Positions 11,952 to 23,800 of a stretch of 64,000 bases of DNA are shown here, piece after piece. The DNA is from Brachionus manjavacas (lineage: Eukaryota > Rotifera > Eurotatoria > Ploima > Brachionidae). Where the stretch lies: NCBI GenBank assembly GCA_019054805.1, contig JAHQIY010000008.1, positions 4,325,501 to 4,389,500 on the forward strand. The letters run 5' to 3'. Numbering within the stretch: position 1 is the stretch's first letter; every line of letters starts with the position of its first letter. The notes below the pieces were generated by a model. The model had not been told where the DNA came from. It worked only from the letters and a program-made list of their open reading frames with translations, and did no database searches. The translations under genes were made by a program, and so were the position numbers.

Positions 11952-14560
11952 ATGAATGATTCTAAAAAAATATGCCAAATTTGCACCCAAGCTGAAAGTA
12001 AATACAAGTGTCCAAAATGTTTAGCATTATAGTGAGTTCATTTTTTGATCTTTTTTTAGAGCTTTAACCAGAGCTGGACTCGACCACCTTGCCAGGGTCA
12101 CATTCAAAAGTGGCCAGTCCACTCGTAAGAAATACATTGAGTTGTCAAGAAGAGAATAAATTTTATTAATTTTTTCTATAAATACAAAAATTTATTTTAG
12201 AGCAAGTTTTCATTTTGATAATTGAATTAGTTTTAGAAATTTTTTGAAATTTTTTTTCTTTTAAAAGTGACTCATATATTATAAAGGATTTTGAAGTTAA
12301 GTAAAAAAAATAAAATATATCATTGAAATACGGAATTGATCTTTTAGAAAATTGAAAAATAAAATAGATAAAATAATAAAAAAAATTAGCCTGTATAAGA
12401 TCGTTCAATTTAATCTTATCTTTCAATTTTGCATTTCATAGATATAATAATTTGTTGGATAAAAAAAAAAAATAAAAAAAATATTTACATAATTTTTATT
12501 ACCATCATCAAAATTTCGTCATTTTCGCAAAAATATCGAATAAAAGGAATAGTTCATGTTTTTTAAATTAAAATTTTGACATTCATGTCTGATAGTTAAA
12601 ATTGTCTTGAAAATTTAAGGACTATTTTTTTTAAATTTAGCTTCTTAAATTCAAACTAACATAAAATAATTTTGGTATTTTTCTTCGGTTACCTATAACT
12701 CTCTACTAGATAGTCCAAAAAACTTAGAAATTAAAAATTATAAAGTACAAGCACTCTAAGATCTCTCTCTGTATCAGATTCATTATCTATTTTACCATTA
12801 ATACGGTTTTGTGAAGTTCAGTACAAAAGAACAGAACAAAGTATTAAAAAATTTAATAACTTTTTTTCAAAAAGTTTAAAATAAATTCTGTAAATGCAGC
12901 ATGGTGCAACACTCAAAGTTGCATCATCTGTAAAAGTCTGCTAATGGTCTGCAGAATCTCTGCAAAATAGGCCACGCTCGATTAAATTGAAATTTAATTT
13001 CTGCATAACTCTGCAAAATAGGCCACGCTCGATTAAATTGAAATTTAATTTCTGCATAACTCTGCAAATTTAGCAGGCTTTGATATTTGATCCAACTTTG
13101 AAAGTTGCACTATGTTGCATTTACACAACTAAGTTTAAACCTTTGGAAAAAAAGTTATTAAATTTTTTTACTTTTTTTCTGTTCTTTTTTAATTTTGTAC
13201 TGGATTTCACAAAACCCATTAATACAAAGTGGAAATTATCAGTTGTAATGACCATAATGTAAAAATACTTATTTTCTTGTATAAAATTGCATTTAAAGCA
13301 CTTTTCGTATGTTTTTTGCATGCCAATTTGGTTCAATCAACCAAAATGACAAATAGTTAATAACTTTAATTTTTAATAACAAGTATAAAGTTCACATATA
13401 AAAATTCTGTTAACCAAAAAATTTCTGATAAAAACCTTATAAACCTTTATTTTCTACTAAGTTTAGATACCAGGTAACCTAAAGCAGAGTTCTTGAACTT
13501 TGAAAGTTCTTTCAAATTTTTAATCTAAGCTATTAGAGGAATATGCTTAGATAATAACTCTTTAGAATAATATTAAAAACACTAGCATAAATATTAAACA
13601 TTGAAGTAAATAACTAATCTTATTTTGATTATTAATATTGGTAAAAAAATTTAATGCAAATTCAGTAATTTAAATTTTTATTAATTAAAATTTGAAAAAA
13701 AATAATAATTCTCTGGTATTTTTGAATATTCAGAAAACATACTTCCGCGTTTTTTGGATTTTTTCTTTATACAGAAAAAATGCATTCATTTTTAAAATTT
13801 TTATTTTTGTTCTATCTCAATGCCTAATGTTTATTTTACTTGTTCCTTGAAAAAAATCAAAGTAATTAACCAAATGAATAAATTAATTTTTTTGTTCAGA
13901 TTGTCTAAAATTTTTAAAAATTTAATTTTTATCTTTTAATTTATAATTAATTACTAAGAAAGTAATTTTAATTTTTGAATTTGAGTCTGATAGCTCAATT
14001 CCATGTCCTTTTGTTCAATTTTTAATTTTATTTGTAAATATTAATAAAGTATTTAATTTTCTCTGCTTTGTATTTTAATTTTTTTTTTAAGTTGTTCGTT
14101 GAATTGTTACAAAAATCACAAAGGTAAATTTAAAGTCGAAATCAAATTTTTTCTAAGCTTTTATTTAATAGAAAAATGTGAAGTTAAAAAAGAAAATGAA
14201 TCAAAATTTCCCGAAATTGTGACCAAGCCGTTTGACAAAGATGATGATAATGATGAAAAAGCGGTCAAACTGGTGGATTATGACGTAGAGATAAATTCCA
14301 ACTCAAGTTTAGAGCTCAAAGATTTAGAATCAGATTTTATTTCGAAAGAAAAGCTAAAACTCCTCGAAAATTCCATTGATCTAAAGCAAATATTACAAAA
14401 TAGACATTTAAGAGAGTTGCTTGTTAATTTGAATAACAGCACAGATGGAACGAATATAGATGAAAAAATGGAAAAAGCTATGCAAGAGCCTCTATTTCAG
14501 GAATTTAGCGATGCATGCTTAAAAATTGTTCAAAATGAAAATGATCTTCAAAAAAATTAA
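11952..14560 (+). CDS. ZNHIT3: ZNHIT3, zinc finger HIT domain-containing protein 3
   Basis: Assembly factor of box C/D snoRNPs (family knowledge). Exons 11952-12031, 14092-14123 and 14172-14560 give 166 aa (human 155), with phases 2 and 1 consistent at both junctions and a 48-nt second intron. Exon 1 encodes the first half of the HIT finger (KICQICTQAES..KCPKC). Exon 2 supplies the CSLNCYKNHK half and exon 3 starts EKC. The C-terminal part carries NRHLRELLVNLNNS and KAMQEPLFQEFSDACLKIV, closely matching the human PHLRQLMVNLD..MQEPLFVEFADCCLGIV. AATAAA at 14562-14567 follows the stop at once. The first intron is 2,060 nt and holds a MITE and the second copy of a 62-bp repeat. WDR35 starts 273 bp downstream. 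Confidence 0.9.
12058..12160. other. GC-richer island of unknown origin in ZNHIT3 intron 1
   Basis: About 100 bases with roughly balanced composition follow a TTTTTTTAG in a region that is otherwise over 70% AT. One + frame stays open (ALTRAGLDHLARVTFKSGQS...) but matches nothing I know. Could be a retroelement end or an alternative exon. Confidence 0.3.
12795..13230. mobile_element. MITE with ~140-bp inverted arms in ZNHIT3 intron 1
   Basis: The left arm (12795-12933) and the right arm (13081-13228) are imperfect reverse complements. They share CCATTAATAC, TTTTGTGAA, CAGTACAAAA, TTTAATAACTTTTTTTC and TGCA-rich segments. The centre between the arms holds a tandem duplication. No transposase. 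Confidence 0.7.
12970..13068. repeat. 51-bp tandem duplication at the MITE centre
   Basis: Two copies of a unit starting GGCCACGCTCGATTAAATTG (12970-13020 and 13021-13068) are identical over the shared 48 bases. The unit itself contains AAATTGAAATTTAATTT, a near-palindrome. Confidence 0.9.
13964..14025. repeat. 62-bp exact direct repeat, copy 2 (end of ZNHIT3 intron 1)
   Basis: Identical to 11865-11926, placed 66 bp before exon 2. The two copies bracket exon 1 and almost the whole first intron. Confidence 0.9.
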
Positions 14561-14833
14561 AAATAAATTAAAATTTAAAAGAATTGTCACAACTTTTATT
14601 ATTAAATTGACTTTTTGAATGCACAATTAAATTTATTTGACTAAATCAATAAATATTTATCAAATTTGAAAGTTTAAATGTGAAAAACTTTGTTTCCATG
14701 GTAACTAGCAATGAATGTCAAGGCCAAATGTTTAAAATTCATTATTCCTAAACATTAAGGCAAAAAAATTCTAAAAATCATAAAATTTAGTCATTTTACT
14801 GTTCGAAAAAAAATATAGAGACATTTTTCGAAG

Positions 14834-17800
14834 ATGTATGTTTATTTGAGTAAAAAAATAACTGTTCAAAATAATTCGCTTATTACGGCATCGGCATGGA
14901 ACAAAAAGCAAGGATTTGTAGCAGCTGGCACAGAAAGCGGGCTTGTCAAAGTCATCAAATTGGAAGTGACGGAAGGAAAAGACCCCAAGGCTAAAGATCC
15001 GAAGTCCTCTAATACGACCAATTTAATTATGAATTCCTCGCTAGAGGGTCATGCAAGTTCAATCTCCTCAGTTGTGTGGAACGACACTTACAACAAGTTG
15101 TCCACAGCCGATTCAAACGGTCGGATTGTTATTTGGAATTTTCACAGAAGTACAAGAATTACAATTAATTTGATTAAAATTAAATTTATATTATTTAAAA
15201 AAATTTCAAGATGAATGGACCGAAGAAATGGTGAACAAAAGAGATATGACCATTGTGACAGGCATGAAATGGAGCTCAGATGGCGAGCATATTTGTATTG
15301 TCTATAACGACGGTGTCATTATAATGGGCTCTTTGGAGGGAAGCAGAATTTGGGTCAAAGAACTAAAGAATTCAACTCTTACTCACGTTGAGGTAATTTT
15401 ACCTTATACCACAAGAGACATTTTTTAATTGTTTTCTTTTTGGTAAGTGGGCTCCTGACAAAAGATTTTTATTAATTGGTTTGATTAATGGGGAAATTCA
15501 TGTTTATGATTTTAATGGTGAGTTCGTGGACAAATTAAATGTTCAATGCCTTGATTCACTGGGGGTTAGGATCGCAGCTATTGATTGGTATGATGGACAG
15601 AATGGTTTTATTTCAAATGATTCTCCTGCTTTGGCAATTTGTTATACAAATGGGCGCTGTCAAATTATGAAAAATGAGCTTGATGAAAGTAAGTTCAAAT
15701 TTTAAATGTGCATTCAGTTCTAAACCTTTTTTTGTTTTAAATTTTAAACTTTTATCATTTGAACAATATAAAAAAGTTTAATTAAAAATCAACTAGTTGT
15801 TTTGATTTTTTAAAGAATTTTTTTTGTTGTTTGATGTCGTGGAATTCAAGATAAAAAAGAAAAAATAACGTAATTTTCCGAATTTAGTGACATGTTACAA
15901 AAAAAATGAATAAATTTGAGCCTTGTTAAAAAAATCATCCGACATGAACATAGTTAAAAAACATAACTAATTCAATTTTTATTTTTTAAAGAATTTTAAA
16001 AAAGCTTTAACAATTGTTAATAGTTTTACAATGTGTTAACTTTTTATTACATGTCACTAAAATTGAATTTTTGTTTTTTTTTAAACAAAAAAAGAGTACT
16101 CTATTTTAAAGTACACAATCTTGCACTATGTACTGGGGTGAAGTTTTCACGTGAATTAATTAATTAAGTGAATTAGTTTTATTTTTTATTCAATAAAAAA
16201 TTAATTAAAAAAAAAAGCTAAGTAAATAAACAAAATAAAATTGAATCATAAAGATAAGAGAATAAAAAAGTGAATAAAAACAAGACCGAATAAAAAGTTT
16301 AAAAATTGAATTAACAAAAAATTTAGTAAATGAGTTAAATTTTCTTGACTTGGGCTTTTACAGATCAAAAAAAGGTCAAAGATTCGAAAAATTATGCACA
16401 TGGGGAACTTGCAAGTGATTACCAGTCACTTAGTTTTCAAGTCACTGCAGAATGGTCAATTTTTTAGCTTCGATAATGATTAATAGCTCAAATTCAAGAA
16501 TTCTTTTTACATTTCGGATCTGTTGAGGTCTAATTGAGCAAGCGAATTTTTCAATTGAAATAAAATTCTCAAAATTACAACAAAGTGCACTGGGGTGAAG
16601 TTTTCACGTGAGTTAAAAAATTGAATTAGTTAAAAAAGAAAAAAAAAATTTTTTATTCAATTTTTTTTTGTATTGAAAATATTGAACAAAAAAATGAAAA
16701 TAAAAAAATTGAAAACAATTTAATTCTTTATTTTTTGCTTTTCTGATTTTACCTTTATAAACCTTGATTGATCATATAATGAATGTGTGAAAATTTTAAA
16801 TTCTAAAAAATCTAGCTCATTTACTAAATTTTTTGTTGATTCAATTTTTTCTACTTTATTATTTATTTATTTATTTGTTTTATCTGTGCCTTCAGATTAA
16901 AAAAAAATAAAATAAAAACGTAAAGAAAAAATATAAGAAAAATTAAAATAAGTTAAAATATAATAAAAAGAAAATTAAAAATTGATAAATTGTAAGAGGT
17001 GACATGTGAAAAGTATTTAAGTATTGAACAGTTCAGGGAGAAAGAAGAAATAGTAAGATAGCAGTTGAGTATTCAGCATACCTTGATTCAAAACCCGCTT
17101 TATATTCATCAACCAGCTTGAGAACCAATGGAACAGAATGACGCAGTCCTCCCGCTACATATCTTTCGCTCAATTCAAAAAGTCGATTCGAGACAGTTAA
17201 GAATTAAAGTTTATTAAAGGCCTCATGATGCAAAATATTGGAAGGAGTATCATATTTTAGTTCAAGTATAAAGCGAACTGCTGAGTTTTGTAAGACTTGA
17301 ATTTTTCTAATGTTTGTCTCAAAAAATGAATTTAGACACGGAAAAGAGTAATCAATTATAGATCCGATTAAAGATTTATATAGGTTTCCTAGTGTGCAAT
17401 AATTAAGACCCCACTTTTTGTTTGACAATACAGTAGAATCCCTCAAAAGTGAACACTCGCCGTCGCAAGGGATTTTTGTTCATTCATAGGGCTGTTTACA
17501 TTTGAGGATGCTCTCTCAAAAGTGAACTGTTCACTTTTGTGAGATTAATAAATGTTAAGTTAATTTTTGTGTAAAACAAAAATAAAAATAAAAATAAGAC
17601 CATGTATTCATTTAAGTATAAGTTGAATGATGATAAAATTAATGCAAAAATTTGAATCTCAAAATTAATCTCTAATTAGAAAAATCATTCAGCATCCAAG
17701 TTGAATAACTATAATAAACTAACCATGGAGGAAAAATTTTTACATTTGATATATAAAAATATCAAATGTAAAAATTATTTTTTTCCCACCAAACACAATC

Positions 17801-20800
17801 GAAAATCGAAGATTATTTTAAAAATTAAATAAAACATTATTATAAATTTAAAAGTCATGTATATTATGAAGACATTAAAAAAAATTTTTGAATTTAACTG
17901 TAAATAAATTTTTTTTTCGAGTTTTTTGTTCACTTTTTTCTAAATTTTTCATTTTCACATACCGAACGTTCACATTTGAGGGATTTTATGCCATGTAAAA
18001 AGATTCATTTTGGTCGGTCGCAAGATATTTATGTTCACTTATAGGGCTGTTCACATTTGAGGATGTTCATTTTGAGAGCTTCTACTGTATATTTATTTAG
18101 TTCAGCCGTGAACTACAACGCTGTTTTATTTCATCAACCATTGGGGTAAAGGTTAATTTTGAATCAAATTTTATACCTAAAAATTAATTTCCTTTTGACT
18201 CTCAATTTTATTTTCATATATTTTTAATTTTAAGTCAATATTTTCCTTATTATATTTAGTGAAGACAATGAAACAAGACTTTTCAACAGATATTTTCATC
18301 TTCCACTTGAAGAGCCATTTTTCTAGTTCGTCTAAGTATTTGTTTATCTTATTTTCTAGATTTCCTTTTTTCTTACTTTTATTCTATTTTGTGTTTTATT
18401 CACTTTTTATCCAATAAAAAATTTTGCAAATCAACTCACTTTTTTTACAATCACTCTCATTGTCTTATTCAATAAATAATTCAATACAATCCAATTAATT
18501 TTTTATTGAATAAAAAATAAATTGAATATTTTTCTAGCTAATTCAATTAATTAATTAATTCACGTGAAAACTTCACCCCAGTACCAAAACTAAAGATTTT
18601 GATTTGAAATTTACATTTGATCATAAACTTCAATTTGCCTTATTAGCCAGCGTTTTTGACCCTTAAAAGTATTGATTCTAAAAATGTATATTCATTTTTA
18701 TAGTAAACATGTAAAATAGCAGGCGATTAAAATTCTCGAATCAAAAGTAAGGCTTAACAAACTATAGTATACCTTTTTTATTCATCCATATAAACTTAGA
18801 TTTATTTGTTTACTTTAAACAACATTAAAATCGCTCATCACATAAACAAAATCCGCCGCTCATTTTAATCATAGTCAATTAAGGCTACAGAAGATATATA
18901 AGACATGTGTACTTAATAACTAAGCAAATTAATTTTAATTATTTTCTAATACAGTACTTTGCATACTTGTAGAGTTTTTGCAGAGACTAAATTTGGGTGG
19001 TACAAAGTTTGTATCAGCTGATACATTTTGCAGAACAATTTTTACAATAAAAAGTAAAGTAAAAAAGTTATTTCATTTTAAACTTTTGCTTTTGCTCTTT
19101 GTTCCAAAATTCACAATGCCAATAACTGACTTAATGTTTATCTAAAAAAAATCAAAATTATTTTCATTAATTAATTAAAAAGAGTAGATAAAATTGAATA
19201 TTGACTCGAGGTAAAAAATAAATTCTGTAATAAATTTTTCACGAAAATTTTAGAAAAATTTCTTCTAATTAAGAATATTCTCTATACATTTTAAAAAAAT
19301 TTCAACAAAAACAATCAATTTTAATTAAAATTGAAAAATTTTCGATTTATAGTTATTTTTTTCAGTTTCGCTTTTTTAAAATAAAATAAAGCTAAAGGAT
19401 CAAAATAAATGATTAAAAAAAAATTTTTTTTCCACGAAACTAAAAGATCAGTCAAAAAAAATTCTTATATCTTTTACTTTTTTTAATTTTTTTTAATTCG
19501 CAAGAAAAAATACAAACGTTTTCTTAAAATATTCAAAAAATGACCATAAAAATTGCAAAAAAAACTCCCAAACATATTCATATTGCTGAGAAGATTTTTG
19601 AATTTAAAATTTTTAAAACTAACCTAAAAAAAATTGAATGGAAAAAACAGATTTTATTAGGTGATAAATAATTATCTGTTATCAACTTGAAAAAGCTATC
19701 TATTAAAATATTTTTTTATCGAAGAACCGATTGTAATAGACTGTCAAATGGAAATAATTTGTGCTCAATGGAACCATGACGGCTCCATTCTCGCCATCGG
19801 AGGACTTGTTGTGAGAGATGATAAAGAGACAAATGTAGTTCAGTTTTATAATCCGTGGGGTCTTCACTTGAAAACGCTAAAAGTTCCTGGAAAAAAGCTG
19901 GCCTCTGTGAACTGGGAAGGAAACGGGCTTAGATTAGTGATTACGGTCGATTCGCTAATATACTTTGCCAATCTTAGGCCATCATACAAATGGTGCTCCT
20001 TGAAAAACACAATTGTGTATTCGTATACCAAACCGACCAAAAATGAACAGTGCATTGTATTTTTTGACACTAAAACAGGGGAAAAAAATATAAAATACAT
20101 GAAAAATTTGCTTGGTGTTGCAGGCGCTGGAGAATACTGCATTCTAATAGCACAAGGTGATGATTCGAATGCTGTTGCTCAATCTTCTTCAGCGAGTGCT
20201 CTAGCAGCACGATTGACTAATCAGAAACTAGCGTACCAAGTTCAGTATGCCATTGTTCTGTGTAATTCAATTGGGACTCCAATTGAGCAAAAATACATTG
20301 ATTTCCAACCTGTCAATTGGTCCATGAACACCACTCATATTCTTGTCTCATCCAAATCGTATTTTTATCTCTGGAATTATTCTTCAATGGTGGATAGGAG
20401 TCTGCTCAAAAAGCAGTCTTTTGAAAAGTTGGTTTTTATTGACAACCCTAATATTCCTGTTCAAATCAAATCAGAAGATTCGGCCATTGTGGCAGTCGGA
20501 CCTTCAATACAAGTATACTCAAATGGAACGAAACTTTGAAAAATTTTATCAAGGTTTTTTTAAGGAAACCAAAAATTACATCTTGGCAACAGCGTTGAGT
20601 GATAAGCATTTTTTTATAGCTCGACAATCAGGATATATTCAGAAATTTGATTTATCTACGGCCAATGTAGGACAAGTATATCTCAATGAATCAAATGGAA
20701 TAGTTGCTTCTAAAATAATTGTCAATTCAAATTCGACGTAAATATCCATACTCTTTATAAAATTATCAAGCATTTAAAAAAGGCCGCATATTAAAGCGTC

Positions 20801-23800
20801 ATTTATTTTGATTAAACGTCAATAAAATTAATGTAAATTAAATGTATTAATTGTCATTAAAAAGATTAAATGTTACTTTAATGTATTAATTGTCATTGAA
20901 AAGATTAAATTTTACTTAAATGTATTAATTGTCATAGTCAAAATGGTAACTTATTTCAATGAACCATGGCTCGAATCTTACGACCCTAATAAATAATTTT
21001 ATGGGGAATCGGGGGGTTTTGAAGATATTCATGAGGCTTTCGACGAATAAATCGAAGCTCAAGACAACTTAAGGAACACTTTAATTGAAACTGAGGTAGA
21101 AGAAGGTAATAATGAGACTACCCTAGCAGCAAATTCCTACAATAGCGCTGTAATCCCATTTAATATTGTGGAAGCATATAATTGGTGTTGATTAAAGCCA
21201 AGGATTATTCGAGTCGTTTCCAGCTGAAGCTTGCGACATACCTTTAGGAAAATAAAGAGGAGTAGGACGACCAAAAAAAGAATTAGAATCATTAGTAATG
21301 AAATAATTGAAAATATTTTCTTAATTTTTTTATGATTAAATTTTTTTTTGTGACTCTTTACTTTATAACATTTAATTTTATTATGTGATAACTTATTACT
21401 TAAAATGACAACTATTACTTTTAATTTACGATTCATGCATTCAATTGACTAATTTTTATGCTGACTAATTAATATAAATAAATGACGATTTGATCTTTTT
21501 TTAATTGACGTTTAATCAGAATAAATGACACTTTAATATATTTTCTTTAAAAAATGAAAGGAATAATTCAAAAGTAAAACTAAATAAAATTGGAGAAAAA
21601 AATTTTCAAAAAGGAAAATAATTTGTATTCGATTTTGTTTTACATTAGAACTAAAGGAATACTTAAAGAATTCATAAAAAATTTAGAATCATTATTCGGA
21701 TTAAAGGAGAGAACATCTCATATAATTTTAAAGGGGGTGAAAAAATTTTTTTTCCGCTACAGGGACTCAAAGAGTTTTTTAATTGTCAAAAGTATACTTC
21801 GGTCCGATGAGAATATCATTTGCAAACATATACAAAAGATATAAAAATCACATACCATCTTGTAGAGCAAATTCTCTACTACAAAATATTTTTTTCTTCC
21901 AAAAAAAAATTTAGTCTCTAGATTTTTTCAAAAAAAGTCAAAATTTTACCCATAGTTTTTTTGTATCTTGTCCCAGGGGACCCTCTGACCCCAAATGAGA
22001 AATACAAATTCTGAAACCAGAGTAAATTCTAAACAAATTGTGGGGTTTACTTTTTTATTTTATCTTTTATTTCTTTTCCAAAAACTGAAAAAAATAAAGT
22101 AAAATAAAAAAATTTTTTTTTCAGTAAATACCCAAAATCACTTTTTTTAATATTAAGTGTTGTATGTGTAGAAGCATTATCAATCAAAATTTCTTTGCTT
22201 TTTTTGAAAAAATCTCTAGAGGTCGAAAATCGAATCCTAAGATAGCGTGGACGTTTTGCATTTCCTGAACCTTAAATAAAAATAAAATTACTTTTTTATA
22301 AAATTTTTTAGTAAAATGGCAGTAGTGGACACCAATTCAGTAATGAGACTGATTGATTTGACCACATCCACAGATAGAGAAGACTGGGCAGATTTTAAAA
22401 GAACAGATGTTTGGAATGTGGTATGGGCTTCTGACAATCCTGATATGTATGTATGCATGGAAAAGACCAAAATGATGATATTTCGTGATACTCAGTCTGA
22501 AGAGCCAATTTCTTGTTCAGGATACATATGCGAATTTTCTGAGCTTCAAGTTAAAGTAGTGTTTTTAGATGATATAATGTCAAGAGTTGATAGCCCTAAA
22601 TTTTCCGACATTGTCGATTTTGATACAAAATATCTCCGTGATACCAGAGATTTGCTTGAAAAGGTTGATCTTACGGATGCCACTCATTTTATAGAACAAA
22701 ATCCTCACAACAGATTATGGAAGCTATTGTCCGAAGCTGCCCTAAACAAAATGGATCTTGGCACAGCTGAACATGCTTTTGTCAAATTAAAAGATTATTA
22801 TGGAATTGAATTCGTGAAAAAATTACAAAACATCCATGACCAGAATTTAAGAAAAGCCGAAATTTGCGCCTACTTTAACATGTTTGAAGAATCAGAAATA
22901 GCTTATCTCGAACAGGACAGAAAGTAAAATTTAATTATTTTATTTCATTTTTTTATTTATAAAATTATTTTGTTTTAAACTTATAAGAGATTTGGCTTAT
23001 GTTTTACGCAAAAAACTTGGCGATTGGTTTAAAGTCTTGCAACTTTTAAAGTTGGATTCGGAAAAACGGATTCTAGATGATACCGATATACTAGAAACTG
23101 ACATGGTAAGTGCAGCTATTGGAAGCGGAACTGATGTACAATTAGAAGAAGCATATAATGAAATTGGAGACTTTCATTTTGAAAGACAGAATTGGAACTT
23201 GGCGGTCAGATATTACATAATGAGCCGAAATATTGAGAGACAAGCTGACTGCTACTACGTTCTCGAGGATTATGATAGCTTGTCAAAAATAATGGATCAA
23301 TTGCCCGAAAATAGTGAACTTTTATCGGTAAATTTTTTTAGCTTAATGATTCACAAAGTTTCAACTTAAAAGATTTCTAAAATAATTTAAAGACTTGGCT
23401 TGTAAGTTAAATATTTTCAAAAGAATTTTTTTGATTAATTTGTTTGCTTCTGAAAGATTTTGAAAGCTTTATTAAAGTTTTTTAATCAATTGTTTTTTTT
23501 ACTATAAAAAGTTAATAGGATGAAGTAGAGAAAACTTAAAAAATAATCAATTTCAGTAATTTTTTTTGAGATTGGGTTTTCTATAAAAATACCTAAATTT
23601 TTAAAAATTAAATTTTATAAGGATTTAAACGTTTTTTTAATCTAAATTGAATTTAATGAAAGAGATAAGGAAATTTATTTTTATTCTCAGAAATAAATTT
23701 TCAACACTAAAAAATTTGCTTTTCTTTCCATCAAAATCAAAAATTAAAAAAAAAATCTTCAAAAATATGAAATTTATTATATTTAATATCTGTTTTTTGA

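Larger units (their letters stand above)
16133..18581. mobile_element. 2.45-kb inverted-terminal-repeat element in WDR35 intron 3, host of nested insertions
   Basis: The left end CTGGGGTGAAGTTTTCACGT at 16133 and its reverse complement ending at 18581 are flanked by TA on both sides. Arms stay similar for about 200 bp (AATTAATTAATT, then TTTTTTATTCAATAAAAAATT). A second copy of the left end starts at 16590. A LINE fragment (16857-18370) and a pogo-like MITE sit inside. Confidence 0.75.

Noticed and set aside
12032..12058. A 27-nt intron from the ZNHIT3 exon 1 donor to TTTTTTTAG
   Set aside because: Below the size of every other intron here and the following sequence is not HIT-finger. Exon 2 at 14092 restores CSLNCYKNHK in phase.
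13080..13336. Two small opposing frames (60 and 71 codons)
   Set aside because: Both fall on the right arm of the MITE in ZNHIT3 intron 1.
20551..20564. A 13-nt GT..AG 'intron' in WDR35 around GTTTTTTTAAG
   Set aside because: Too short to splice. A normal 52-nt intron 20513-20564 with donor CAA|GTATAC and the same acceptor keeps frame and matches the family.
21137..21436. 99-codon minus-strand frame with a hydrophobic stretch (possible membrane protein)
   Set aside because: Runs across an inverted-repeat element in a WDR35 intron, is mostly AAA/ATT codons and lacks family similarity.
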